A program made the translations under genes and the position numbers. From contig NZ_JAUFPK010000001.1 in assembly GCF_030409225.1 (NCBI RefSeq), positions 1,120,191-1,164,996 on the forward strand: a DNA stretch of 44,806 nucleotides. The letters are read 5' to 3'. Of this stretch, positions 36,219 to 43,490 are shown in pieces. This stretch comes from Aquisalimonas lutea (GTDB lineage Bacteria; Pseudomonadota; Gammaproteobacteria; Nitrococcales; Aquisalimonadaceae). The notes beneath the pieces were generated by a model. It worked only from the letters and a program-made list of their open reading frames with translations, searched no databases and was not told the DNA's origin. Position 1 is the stretch's first letter. Every line of letters begins with the position of its first letter.

Positions 36219-36516
36219 GGCACGGCGACACACCCGCCTCATCACCGCCAACCGGGCGGCGGAGCTGCTTGGCGTCACCACGAACTGGCTGTACGTGCTG
36301 CGCAAGCGCGGCGACGGCCCGAAGTGGACGCGGATCGGGCAGCGGCACGTTCGCTACTACGAGGAGAGCGTGCTCAGGTACCGCGACCGTGGTGCTCGCC
36401 CGAGCCCGGTCGGCGCCCGGCTACGGAGATTGGGAGTGCTGTACCTGCACCAGCTTCATCGGAAAAGGACTGGCCGGTGGTTCATGTGCCTTCTCAGCGG
36501 GAGGGACGAGCGATGA
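36211..36516 (+). CDS. AlpA/MerR-like HTH protein, possible excisionase
   Basis: A 101-residue protein with an N-terminal winged HTH of the excisionase/AlpA type: LITANRAAELLGVTTNWLYVL, then KWTRIGQRHVRYYEESVL. It overlaps the integrase end and the next gene start, so the set is one operon. In P4-like elements such proteins direct excision or activate the integrase. The C-terminal half (about residues 60-101) is Arg-rich and not typical. Confidence 0.82.
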   Translation: MSEARRHTRLITANRAAELLGVTTNWLYVLRKRGDGPKWTRIGQRHVRYYEESVLRYRDRGARPSPVGARLRRLGVLYLHQLHRKRTGRWFMCLLSGRDER

Positions 36517-36758
36517 GCAACTACGTGCAGCACCTCGCCGCCCTGGGCCGCATGGCCTCGCGGCTGAGCGTGCAGAAGCCGGGCGCCCGGCGCGCCCTAC
36601 ATGCCGCCGAGTGCGCAGGCTACGCCGGGGCGCTGATCGCCTGCTCGGGCAGCGAGAAGGTGCAGCGCAAGGCCGAGGAGCTACAGGCGCAAGCGATGGC
36701 CTGCCTGGAGGTGGATCGGCCCGCGCTGCTGGAGAAGACACGGGAGGTGGAGCGATGA
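36513..36758 (+). CDS. Small helical protein (81 aa), unknown
   Basis: An 81-residue, Ala-rich, helical protein (YVQHLAALGRMASRLSVQKP, then EKVQRKAEELQAQAMACL). It overlaps both neighbours (ATGA at its stop), so it is translated with them, and GGGAGGGACGAG gives a ribosome site. It is unrecognised; a coil-forming accessory protein of the element is all that can be said. Confidence 0.68.
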   Translation: MSNYVQHLAALGRMASRLSVQKPGARRALHAAECAGYAGALIACSGSEKVQRKAEELQAQAMACLEVDRPALLEKTREVER

Positions 36759-37027
36759 GCCAACAAGAGCAACTGGACGCCGATCTGCGGGAGATGACCG
36801 AGCTGATCGCGGAATCGGTGATCACCCGCATGGACGCGGTGGGGGTGGAGATCGCGGGCATTGAGTACGACCGCCACGGCCCGGCGCTCGCCGACATGAT
36901 TCGCCACCACTTCGCCCTGCCGCAAGACGAAGCGGAGGTCGTCGCGCGGTACGCGGTCGCGCTGATCGCGTTTCGTGCGGCTGAGAGAGGCAATGCCCCC
37001 CGGATGATGCCGGGCGGCACTGCGTAA
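36755..37027 (+). CDS. Small acidic protein (90 aa), unknown
   Basis: A 90-residue protein, helical by pattern (EQLDADLREMTELIAESVI, then DEAEVVARYAVALIAFRAAE). ATGA overlap with the previous stop and GGGAGGTGGAG upstream support the start. It lies between the integrase operon and the SF3 helicase, in the position where satellites and plasmids keep replication accessories. No family recognised. Confidence 0.65.
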   Translation: MSQQEQLDADLREMTELIAESVITRMDAVGVEIAGIEYDRHGPALADMIRHHFALPQDEAEVVARYAVALIAFRAAERGNAPRMMPGGTA

Positions 37028-37108
37028 GCGGGCAGCGACGGGCGGCGCAGGGACGTGCCGCCGGCTGCCCTTCATTGTGGTTCGTTCGAAGTAGATGAGG
37101 TGATGAAC

Positions 37109-38587
37109 ATGGTTCGCCGAAATCGACTCAACCCCGAAGTGAAAGAAGCCATCAAGAAGCAGCGGGAACAGAAGGCGCAGGCCCAAGACCCGCTCATGCT
37201 CAAGCGCAACGACTCGAACGAGAACGCTCGGCAGTTCTTGAAGCAGCGTCGGCGGCGGCTCAGGAAGTGGGACGGAAACTGGTTCGAGTACGACGGCGCC
37301 GGCTGGTGCCCTTTGGATGCAGATGAACTCTATAGAGAGATCAACAGATTTCTGGATGCGGCTCAGACCAAGGTGAAGCGCGGTCGCAAGACCGAGCTTG
37401 AGGACTTCGATCCAAAGGATTCGCACATTAATGCCGTGCTCAAGGCACTGCCCACCGAGGTAGGGCTGCCGTCGGGGCAGCCCGTACCGTGCTGGCTCGA
37501 CGGGCGAAGCTCGCCCGACCCTCAAGGCTTGCTGCCGCTGGCGAACGGAGCGCTGGAGCTGGAGACGGGGCAGTTCGACAACGTCGATTCGGACTTCTTC
37601 GCGCCGAACGCCTTGCCGCACAGCTACGACCCGCAAGCTTGGCCGGACGAGTGGTTGCGGTTTCTCAATGAGCTGTGGCCCAACGACCCGCAGTCGATAG
37701 ACACCCTGCAGGAGGTCTTCGGTTTGCTGCTCACCAACGACACGTCGTACCAGCGCATACCCATGCTGATCGGCCCCCCGGCTTCGGGTAAGGGCACAAT
37801 CACCAGGGTCCTCACGGCGCTGGTTGGCCAGCACAACACCGCTGACCCCACGCTGCGCGAGCTGGGCGGCACCCACGGGCTACTTTCGTTGATTGCTGGT
37901 GGGCCGAAGAAGGTCGCCATCATCACCGATGTTCGCGTCAGCCACGGAGCGCAGAAGGCGACTGAACGCCTGCTGCAAATCTCGGGCGAGGACCGGGTGT
38001 CGGTGCGCTACGTGCACAGCAGCAAGGTCTGGCACGGGAAGTTGCCGACTCGGCTCGTGATTGTCGGCAACGACGTGCCGCACCTACCCGACTCGTCGTT
38101 CGCGCTGCTGCGCCGGTACCTGCTATTCAACCTGCACCGCAGCTTCAGAGATGAGCAGGACTCGGAACTCAGCGACCGTCTGCTCGGCGAGCTGCCCGGG
38201 ATACTGAACTGGGCGGTTGTCGGGCTGCACCGCCTACGGCAGCGTGGCCACTTCATCGAGCCCAAGTCAGCTCGCGCCTTGCGGGACGACGTGCGTTCGA
38301 TTAGCTCACCGCTCAAGGACTTTGTGGACGAAGAATGCGAGGTGGGCTCGATTCATACCCACGCCTGCCTGGCCAGATCGCTGATTGACGCGTGGGAGGA
38401 GTGGTGCGCGCGCAAGCGCATCAACCCGGGCAATGACCAACTGTTTGGGAGGCGCCTGGGCGATCTGCTCCGCCCCAACTTCGACAAGAAGCCCCAGTAT
38501 GGGGAACTGGTGTATTTCGGCATCAGGCACAAGCGCCGGGGCTTCTTCGATAATCCCTATGACTACGCCAGCGACGACGAAGACTAG
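37109..38587 (+). CDS. SF3-type replicative helicase (P4 alpha / D5-like), no primase domain
   Basis: A 492-residue AAA+ superfamily 3 helicase. The Walker A is LIGPPASGKGTIT at about residues 228-240, Walker B-like hydrophobic-acid KKVAIITDVRV follows, motif C is RLVIVGNDVPHLPD, and the Arg finger region reads SSFALLRRYLLF. The N-terminal 200 residues include a D5_N-like region (YEFD-style FEYDGAGWCP). There is no zinc or TOPRIM/AEP primase motif, so the protein is helicase only. In P4-type elements the fused primase and helicase start replication at the element origin. ATG 37109 has AGG eight bases upstream; ATG 37103 is an alternative. Confidence 0.88.
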   Translation: MVRRNRLNPEVKEAIKKQREQKAQAQDPLMLKRNDSNENARQFLKQRRRRLRKWDGNWFEYDGAGWCPLDADELYREINRFLDAAQTKVKRGRKTELEDFDPKDSHINAVLKALPTEVGLPSGQPVPCWLDGRSSPDPQGLLPLANGALELETGQFDNVDSDFFAPNALPHSYDPQAWPDEWLRFLNELWPNDPQSIDTLQEVFGLLLTNDTSYQRIPMLIGPPASGKGTITRVLTALVGQHNTADPTLRELGGTHGLLSLIAGGPKKVAIITDVRVSHGAQKATERLLQISGEDRVSVRYVHSSKVWHGKLPTRLVIVGNDVPHLPDSSFALLRRYLLFNLHRSFRDEQDSELSDRLLGELPGILNWAVVGLHRLRQRGHFIEPKSARALRDDVRSISSPLKDFVDEECEVGSIHTHACLARSLIDAWEEWCARKRINPGNDQLFGRRLGDLLRPNFDKKPQYGELVYFGIRHKRRGFFDNPYDYASDDED

Positions 38588-38622
38588 CCGGGGTCCGCAC
38601 CAGCCCCGTCGGTGTGGACCAT

Positions 38623-38640
38623 CTAAACGATCTAAACGAT
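38623..38640. repeat. Tandem 9-mer CTAAACGAT x2
   Basis: Two perfect head-to-tail copies of CTAAACGAT, followed by TT. They face an inverted pair of related 9-mers at 38752-38769. Related pairs also occur at 41007-41023 and 44022-44042. The pattern is typical of protein-binding iterons or operators. Confidence 0.8.
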
Positions 38641-38751
38641 TTGTCGCGGTTTGGTGTACTTACGTGCGTTCGCGCTGCCGCCACGAATACCGGCACGGCC
38701 CCCGGGGGTGGCGGCACGGGACGCGCACGTGATCGGGCCAGGGCGCGCCGA

Positions 38752-38769
38752 ATCGTTTTGATCGTTTTG
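38752..38769. repeat. Tandem 9-mer ATCGTTTTG x2 (inverted relative to 38623)
   Basis: Two perfect copies of ATCGTTTTG, which on the other strand read CAAAACGAT twice. The unit differs from the 38623 set by one base (CWAAACGAT consensus), in opposite orientation, 111 bp away. This facing arrangement is like paired operator or origin sites. Confidence 0.8.
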
Positions 38770-38800
38770 GGCGGTACCCGCGGGACGACGGCCCCCAATA

Positions 38801-38833
38801 AAAAACGCCCCGCCAGCGAAGGATCCAGCGGGG
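38801..38833 (-). terminator. Strong intrinsic terminator on the minus strand, without an assigned gene
   Basis: On the minus strand GCCCCGC and GCGGGGC form a stem with a further loop, followed by GTTTTTTATT. No minus-strand gene ending here is supported. It may end a short antisense transcript that starts near the palindrome at 38892-38906. Confidence 0.8.
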
Positions 38834-38891
38834 CGCGGGGGCCTGGCTCAACGAGAAGAGTAGATAACGCAGCCAGGTTGTTCGTCATGAC

Positions 38892-38906
38892 AATGACACT
38901 GTCATT
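38892..38906. promoter_or_regulatory. 15-bp palindrome AATGACA-C-TGTCATT
   Basis: A perfect interrupted palindrome with 7-bp arms. It lies about 60 bp from the minus-strand terminator and is a plausible operator for a regulator of the element. No LexA-type consensus is matched. Confidence 0.5.
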
Positions 38907-39175
38907 CAAGCGAATTGAAGCCGTGAATGCAAGACAGAATGCGCGCAAGAATCTGCTTAACATCGAAGGGCGAAGATCGCAGAATAAAAAAAGATGAACC
39001 CCCAAAGCCGATCCGGGCAATGAGGGTTCAGGACACAGTAGACAAGGTGTACAAACGGTTGCTCAAGCGCTTTGCGCGATAGGAGGTATTGAGGCTAACA
39101 AGTCAAGAGCTTCTATGACCACCTTCTACGTAAAAAAGACAACTTGAGTTTAACCAGCCCGGAGGCCGGCACCGT

Positions 39176-39241
39176 ATCGGAAGCACAAACGCAGGTACAA
39201 CCGACATAATCGGAAGCACGAATGCAGGTACAACCGACATG
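39176..39241. repeat. Tandem 33-bp direct repeat covering the start codon of the wHTH gene
   Basis: Two head-to-tail 33-bp units (39176-39208 and 39209-39241) differ at two internal bases and the last base. Both start ATCGGAAGCAC and end GGTACAACCGACAT. The last base of copy two makes the ATG of the gene at 39239, while copy one ends ATA. The ribosome site and start codon of the gene are thus inside the repeat, which suggests autoregulation or strand-slippage sensitivity. Confidence 0.85.
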
Positions 39242-39745
39242 AGCAAGATAGCGAATCGCAGTGAGAACGGCAAGCGCACAGCGATCACGCCCCGGAAGTC
39301 GTGGTCACAGCTCACGTATCGTGAAAGGGCCCGCCTTACCCTTCAAGAACTGGACGCCTACGACGCTACAATTGAATGGAGAAACGAGCATCGCGAGTGG
39401 AGGCGTCTTCGCGAAAAGGCCGAGAAGCAGGGGGCCTCTCTCGCCCTGCACGGCTCGGCAAAACAGCGGTACCAATCGCTGCGCCGCCACCCCACCTACA
39501 AGCACCTCAGCCCCGGCGCGAGATCAGTGCTGCACGAACTCTACAAGGCCGCCGACCCGACCACGGGCGCCGTCTCTGTGGGCGTCGGTGAGCTGACGGA
39601 GCGCGTGGGCTTGCAGCGCCGGGGCGTGCAGCGGGCGCTCGGGACGTTGCGCGAGCGCGCCTTCATCACGGTGGTTGAAGGTGATGCGAACGGGCGTGGT
39701 GGTCGTGGCAAGCCCACGGTCTACCAGCTCGGCAGCTACCGTTGA
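39239..39745 (+). CDS. Winged-helix protein, possible replication or regulatory protein
   Basis: A 168-residue protein. The N-terminal about 80 residues are basic and coil-like (KSWSQLTYRERARLTLQELD). The C-terminal part is a winged helix (LSPGARSVLHELYKAADPTTG, then ELTERVGLQRRGVQRALGTLR, and a basic wing GRGGRGKPTVYQL). This matches replication-initiation or phage regulator wHTH domains in type, though no specific family is recognised. It is flanked by 33-bp repeats before and after, the usual arrangement for an initiator and its iterons. Confidence 0.8.
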   Translation: MSKIANRSENGKRTAITPRKSWSQLTYRERARLTLQELDAYDATIEWRNEHREWRRLREKAEKQGASLALHGSAKQRYQSLRRHPTYKHLSPGARSVLHELYKAADPTTGAVSVGVGELTERVGLQRRGVQRALGTLRERAFITVVEGDANGRGGRGKPTVYQLGSYR

Positions 39746-39770
39746 AGGTGGATTTGAATAGGTCTTGAAG

Positions 39771-39823
39771 CCGCGAAAAAGGGCGTCGTCGTCGGTGCGA
39801 AAACCGCTAAAAAGGGCGTCGTC
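39771..39823. repeat. 20-bp direct repeat at exact 33-bp spacing
   Basis: CCGC-N-AAAAAGGGCGTCGTC occurs at 39771-39790 and 39804-39823, with one mismatch (G/T at the fifth base). The 33-bp phase equals about three helical turns and matches the period of the tandem repeats at 39176-39241, on the other side of the wHTH gene. Confidence 0.8.
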
Positions 39824-39852
39824 TTTCTAAGACGTTACACAAGACATAATTC

Positions 39853-39908
39853 GCTGAGTGAGTAAATGTATAGCAGGCTGAAAGCCTGCTATAGATTACT
39901 CGCTCAGC
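39853..39908. repeat. Long hairpin H1
   Basis: GCTGAGTGAGTAA...TATAGCAGGCT pairs with AGCCTGCTATA...TTACTCGCTCAGC across a GAA loop, near-perfect over about 26 bp with one T/C mismatch (a wobble as RNA) and a small internal bulge. Confidence 0.8.
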
Positions 39909-40245
39909 TACAGCACCCGGTAGGGTGCAGTATGTGAGTAAGCAAGCGGCTGGCGCACGTGCGCACGCCTGCCCCCGACAGCACCCCTTCGCCTTCGGCT
40001 CCGGGGTGCTGATGGAGGCAGGCGGGTTGTAGCCCTCCGCTCCGCTACGGGCTACCTCCCACCCGCCTGCCTCCATTCGAGGGTGCAAGACCACCGGTGG
40101 GCGTGTTGCTTGCAGCGTGCAGCGTGCTTGGGTGGGCGCGTAGCTTGTCGCCGCCTGCGCGGCGCTTGGGTCGTGGGCGACCGCCCCGCGCTTGTCGCAC
40201 CGGGCGCCGCACCCGCCACCCTGGACCGGCTGCCCCCACGGGGGC
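39853..40245. ncRNA. Candidate structured RNA or hairpin origin (H1-H7)
   Basis: After H1 come H2 at 39913-39928 (GCACCC-GGTA-GGGTGC), a 12-bp palindrome at 39953-39964, H4 at 39979-40011 (9-bp stem CAGCACCCC/GGGGTGCTG), H5 at 40014-40074 (14-bp outer stem GGAGGCAGGCGGGT, inner GTAGCCC/GGGCTAC), H6 at 40149-40164 (CGCCGC/GCGGCG) and H7 at 40232-40245 (GCCCCC/GGGGGC). H4 and H5 are only two bases apart. Strand, ends and function are not determined. Options are a structured RNA, a single-strand origin or packaging site, or nested terminators. Confidence 0.45.
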
Positions 40246-40374
40246 GCGGGTCGCGGGGGGCTTTGCAGCGTGCTGTGAGGTTCTACGAAGCCGCGTGCGC
40301 CTTTCAACCGCCGCGACCAATACCGACGTAGCGGTACGCCGGTACGGAGGCGCGCGAGCGCCGCAGAATCGCTG

Positions 40375-40941
40375 CTACCTCAACCCCACCTCGCGCTCGG
40401 CATCGACCTGGAGCACCACGGCTTGCATCGCCCGCACCGGATCGTGGTAGGCGGTGGGCTGGTAGTGGGGCTTGCCGCCACCGATACGGTGCTCGGCGAT
40501 GCGCCACAGCCCATCGGCGTGGTAGACGGTGTAGGTCATCTTGCCCGTGCGCCAGACGAAATTACCGCGCGCATTCTCGTACCAGCCCAGGTCATCGAGT
40601 GAGGGACCCTGCGCCGCCTCGGGCGACCACCACCCGTCGCGCTCGGCGTCTTGCAGCGCGGCGATGGCTTGGTAGGGGTGGGTGAAGGCGGCGTCGACGT
40701 CGCGGAACTCGCAGCGCTGCGGGCACCAGCACCGCACACCCCACTGATCATCGCTGCGCGGATACACCTCGGCGAGCGTCACGCCCCCGCGCTCTAGCCT
40801 GAAGACGCCCTCGGGCGGGTCAACAATGCCGTCGCCACGGAGCCAGTACCAGCCCTGCGCGGCGAATTGCTCTTCTCTGCTCAACCCTTCACGGCTTGTA
40901 TTCACTCGCTCTCGCGTGAAGAAATCGATCACGGCGGACAT
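40375..40941 (-). CDS. Hypothetical protein with internal duplication (188 aa)
   Basis: A 188-residue soluble protein, unrecognised. Two related halves can be seen: about residues 30-103 (WYWLRGDGIVDPPEGVFRLE, ending HPYQAIAALQDAERDG) and 118-185 (LGWYENARGNFVWRTGK, ending DPVRAMQAVVLQVDAERE). Each half has the order Trp-rich strands, then a helix with A-hydrophobic-x-DAER. A short Cys pair (CWCPQRC) occurs in the first half only. The start at 40941 follows an AT-rich area with a TATTCACC motif, close to a possible promoter. Confidence 0.72.
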   Translation of the reverse strand: MSAVIDFFTRERVNTSREGLSREEQFAAQGWYWLRGDGIVDPPEGVFRLERGGVTLAEVYPRSDDQWGVRCWCPQRCEFRDVDAAFTHPYQAIAALQDAERDGWWSPEAAQGPSLDDLGWYENARGNFVWRTGKMTYTVYHADGLWRIAEHRIGGGKPHYQPTAYHDPVRAMQAVVLQVDAEREVGLR

Positions 40942-41006
40942 GCCTATTCACCTTCAATTTTCGACAACGCAACAATTATCGCACGGTTGCCCTTTTCGGC
41001 AATTTT

Positions 41007-41023
41007 CAAAAACGCTAAACGCA
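41007..41023. repeat. Degenerate pair of CWAAACG 9-mers
   Basis: CAAAAACG is followed directly by CTAAACGCA, a diverged form of the tandem 9-mers at 38623 and 44022. It lies between the divergent 188-residue gene and the short Cys-containing gene at 41094. Confidence 0.5.
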
Positions 41024-41093
41024 AGAATTCATTGATCGAATACGGCAGGGTGTCAGAATGCCGAGGCAAACCGAAATCGTGAAGGTTTGCATT

Positions 41094-41225
41094 ATGAATA
41101 CTTGCCGTGAATGTGAGCGCCGGAATATTCAAAACCGCCACCCCTACGACGCCGTACGCTTGGCGAAGGACGGACGGACCTACGCCAACGAGAGCGAGGC
41201 GCGCAAGGCGGACCGCCGGCGGTGA
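41094..41225 (+). CDS. Very small Cys-containing protein (43 aa)
   Basis: A 43-residue protein too short to be obvious, starting MNTCRECERRNIQN with one CxxC pair and ending in basic Arg-rich ARKADRRR. The stop TGA overlaps the next gene's start (GTGATG), a sign of translational coupling. There is a GAAGGT-like ribosome site about eight bases upstream. Function unknown; a single zinc-binding half is possible. Confidence 0.55.
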   Translation: MNTCRECERRNIQNRHPYDAVRLAKDGRTYANESEARKADRRR

Positions 41226-41524
41226 TGTTTGGTGATGGCACGTTGAAGCCGGAAGAGATCGCGAGCGGGGATGCCTCGCCGGGCGGCTTGACTGGACTTC
41301 ACAAGCTCGTGCAGAGCATGCACCGCACCCGTGACCCCTGCCAGGGCTGCCCGCACCGCGAGCGCTGCGCGGAAGAGAAACTCGCCTGCAAGGACTTTAC
41401 GCACTTCGTCAACAGCGGGCGCTACAGCGACGAGCCCGAAAAGCGCCAACCTACGCGCCGCCGTTACGATCAGGTATTCGCCGTGCACCCGCACCTTGCC
41501 AGGCGTCTGCCCGAAGACCTATAG
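41225..41524 (+). CDS. Cys-rich protein (99 aa), unknown
   Basis: A 99-residue protein with a Cys array in the middle (DPCQGCPHRERCAEEKLACKD: CxxCxxxxxC then x6-C), spacing that could bind zinc. Basic regions follow, ending FAVHPHLARRLPEDL. Start ATG 41225 overlaps the previous stop; GTG 41222 is an alternative. It forms a two-gene operon with the 43-residue gene. No family recognised. Confidence 0.65.
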   Translation: MFGDGTLKPEEIASGDASPGGLTGLHKLVQSMHRTRDPCQGCPHRERCAEEKLACKDFTHFVNSGRYSDEPEKRQPTRRRYDQVFAVHPHLARRLPEDL

Positions 41525-41532
41525 AACCCCGC

Positions 41533-41964
41533 TCAGCCCTGCGCTGGTGCGACGGAGACGTCGCGGACGCTCTGTGCACGCGTATCGAATAGACAGACGT
41601 ACTGGTAGCGCTGCCAGGAGCCGAAGCCGTTTTTGAACTCGATGGCGTCACCCCCGTACGCGATCACCCCCGCGTCTTGATCACGCCACACATAGCGTCT
41701 GAATAGTGGCGCCGCCGACCACCTGTGCTCGTACTGCGCCGCCCCGGCAATGCGCCCGTCACAAGCTTCTTCAGCCCGCTCTACATAGGCTTCAGCCAGG
41801 CACTGCAAGTCGCCATCGCGGCAGCGCTCGGCGCGGTTCTGCACCACGTTGTACGGCGTGGGGTCGCCGAAGTCGCGCCCCGCGTCGTGCTCGCACGCAA
41901 ACGGCAACACCGCCATCAGCCCGACTACCGCGCCAGCGCCCAGAAAGAAGTCGAATTTATCCAT
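41533..41964 (-). CDS. Hypothetical protein with N-terminal membrane segment
   Basis: About 143 residues from ATG 41964. The N-terminus is a single membrane helix (FFLGAGAVVGLMAVLPFAC) and the rest is a soluble domain with several Cys (AERCRDGDLQCLAEAYVERA, EEACDGRI, QYVCLFDTR). It is probably anchored or secreted. The alternative GTG/ATG start at 41973 adds three residues. It is convergent with the Cys-rich gene. No family recognised. Confidence 0.6.
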   Translation of the reverse strand: MDKFDFFLGAGAVVGLMAVLPFACEHDAGRDFGDPTPYNVVQNRAERCRDGDLQCLAEAYVERAEEACDGRIAGAAQYEHRWSAAPLFRRYVWRDQDAGVIAYGGDAIEFKNGFGSWQRYQYVCLFDTRAQSVRDVSVAPAQG

Positions 41965-41973
41965 CACGCACAC

Positions 41974-42281
41974 CCTCCCTCAGACCTTCAAATCAAGTCG
42001 CCCCACGGGCAAAGCCCAGCGCCTTAAAGATGGCACGGACGAGCCGACCTGCAAGCGCGAATAATTAGTGAATAGAGCGCCGCCCGTCGCTGAGCCGCGA
42101 AGGTTCAGGCAAAGATGCGCGAAGACTAAATAGAAGTAATGGGGTGAAGGGTAAAGAGAGTTTGAATAGGTAAGCTAGTACGACGGAACTTTTAAGATCA
42201 AAAATGGTCTAAGGAAACGGTTATCGGAATATTATTCAAACCACCCGATAGCCCCAGAAAAACAACAATTAGGTGATATTT
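41974..42281. other. AT-rich gap upstream of the 58-aa gene
   Basis: A 308-bp AT-rich interval, with the motif TTTGAATAGGT at 42161-42171 and TATTCAAACC at 42233-42242, plus GTGAATAG at about 42067. No gene is supported. It probably carries the promoters of the divergent genes. Confidence 0.5.
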
Positions 42282-42458
42282 ATGGCAAACAAGAGATTTC
42301 AAAGAAGAAGAATCAAGACAGTGGAGAAGCCAGACGGCGAGAAGAGAACTGAAGAAGAGATTGAGCAGTGGGAAGAGAAGAACGATTCACCGCGACACTG
42401 GCTGTCATTGATGACGGTGCTGTCTCTAGCTGCCAAGGTGCTTGGACTCTTAAGCTGA
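42282..42458 (+). CDS. Small membrane-tail protein (58 aa)
   Basis: A 58-residue protein with a basic, acidic head (KRFQRRRIKTVEKPDGEKRT, EEIEQWEEKND) and a C-terminal hydrophobic helix (WLSLMTVLSLAAKVLGLLS) that could insert in a membrane. AGGTGA five bases before ATG 42282 is a good ribosome site. It lies just upstream of the AbiGi-like gene and could be part of the same defence unit. Small hydrophobic-tail proteins next to Abi genes may be toxins, but that is only a guess. Confidence 0.65.
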   Translation: MANKRFQRRRIKTVEKPDGEKRTEEEIEQWEEKNDSPRHWLSLMTVLSLAAKVLGLLS

Positions 42459-42686
42459 ACGTACTCGATGCGGGTGCACGCGCCGTAGCTGAAGGGTGAT
42501 CTTGCTGGGGTGCACGGCGGCGGTAGTATTCAAAAGCCTGCTCACGCACCCTCGCACCCCTGCGCCACTATTCACCCGCCCAACCGGCTGCTAATGTTGA
42601 ACCGGCAGCGTGCCCACGCGCGCGAGTGCTGCTCGTCGCCATTGTGCGCGGTGGTGCCCGCTGTCTTCACACTCAGTCACTCGGGG

Positions 42687-43490
42687 GTGCGTGTGTCTGG
42701 CGCGACGCAACGGTATATCTCAGACGAACTTGTACATTTCGTGGGTAGCGGTAACTCAGTCGAGCGGCAATTCGAGTTGCTTTGCACCATTATCAACGAA
42801 GGTGCGATAACACATTCGCCGCATAACCTCGCCATCAGCGGAAATGTGATAATTGACCAAGACGCACAGATAAGCGCGAACAGGATGTACAACCCGGGGG
42901 TGACGTGTTTCGCGGATATACCCGTGAACGATCTCTCTCTTCACATGAGAAAGTACAGTTGCGTAGGGCTGTCGTTTTCGAAAGACTTCATCGCACGAGC
43001 CGGGGGCGCACCTGTGCACTACATACCCTTACATTCAAAAGTGACGCGATATAAAGAGCACACTGAAAAAGAGAAAGAAGATCTGAAAGAGCAGCGCGAC
43101 TGGGACGAAATGCTCAAGAAGATGTATGAGGAAATAGATAAAGGGAAGTACTTCGACGAAATGGTGCAGGAATACCACGCTTTATTCGAAGAAATGAGGC
43201 AGTACATTAATCATACTGATACGTCACCCGGCGTCTCGCCTCTTAGCAGAAGAATAGGGAAGCTACACCATTTTCTTGCGTTTCATGTCTTCAGCTACCT
43301 GAAGTTCTTCGATCACGAAAAGTCTGATGAAGACCCCGATAACTACTATTTCGAACGAGAATGGCGGGTTGTCGGTCATGTGCGGTTTACGCACGACGAT
43401 GTGAAGACGGTGTTTGTGCCAAGCACATACGCTCGTGCATTCAGAGAGACGTTTCCAGAATACGCAGGGCAGTTGATCTTTACAGACTGA
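42687..43490 (+). CDS. AbiGi-like abortive-infection protein
   Basis: About 267 residues from GTG 42687. The pattern matches the putative abortive phage resistance AbiGi (antitoxin) family as I recall it: RYISDELVHFVGSG at the start, TCFADIPVNDLSLHMRKYSC in the middle, VGLSFSKDFIARAGGAPVHY, then YYFEREWRVVG and VFVPSTYARAF near the end. The frame is open from 42510, but the first 59 residues are GC-rich and unlike the family. ATG options are at 42510 and inside that leader. The usual partner, an AbiGii-type nucleotidyltransferase, is not found next to it. AT content is higher than the chromosome. Confidence 0.68.
   Translation: MRVSGATQRYISDELVHFVGSGNSVERQFELLCTIINEGAITHSPHNLAISGNVIIDQDAQISANRMYNPGVTCFADIPVNDLSLHMRKYSCVGLSFSKDFIARAGGAPVHYIPLHSKVTRYKEHTEKEKEDLKEQRDWDEMLKKMYEEIDKGKYFDEMVQEYHALFEEMRQYINHTDTSPGVSPLSRRIGKLHHFLAFHVFSYLKFFDHEKSDEDPDNYYFEREWRVVGHVRFTHDDVKTVFVPSTYARAFRETFPEYAGQLIFTD

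Larger units (their letters stand above)
38588..39238. other. Noncoding regulatory region after the helicase gene
   Basis: A 651-bp gap. It carries tandem 9-mers at 38623-38640, their inverted counterpart at 38752-38769, a minus-strand terminator at 38801-38833, a palindrome at 38892-38906, and the tandem 33-bp repeats at the start of the next gene. A short plus-strand frame at 38888-38997 (36 residues, basic) has no ribosome site and overlaps the palindrome, so I do not call it a gene. Confidence 0.6.
39746..40374. other. Noncoding, hairpin-dense region between convergent genes
   Basis: A 629-bp gap. It opens with a TTTGAATAGGT motif and the 33-bp phased repeats at 39771-39823. A chain of at least six strong hairpins then runs from 39853 to 40245. 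No frame is convincing, as the open ones arise from the repeats and GC content. It is between the wHTH gene (plus) and a minus-strand gene ending at 40375. Confidence 0.6.

Noticed and set aside
38888-38997. 36-residue basic frame in the gap after the helicase
   Set aside because: No ribosome site, overlaps the palindrome and has no recognisable feature; noncoding regulatory DNA is more likely.
39176-39241. CRISPR array
   Set aside because: The two 33-bp units are directly adjacent without spacers and no cas gene is present.
39979-40074. Integron attC-like site
   Set aside because: The inverted repeats are suggestive, but no GTTRRRY core site or integron integrase is seen nearby.
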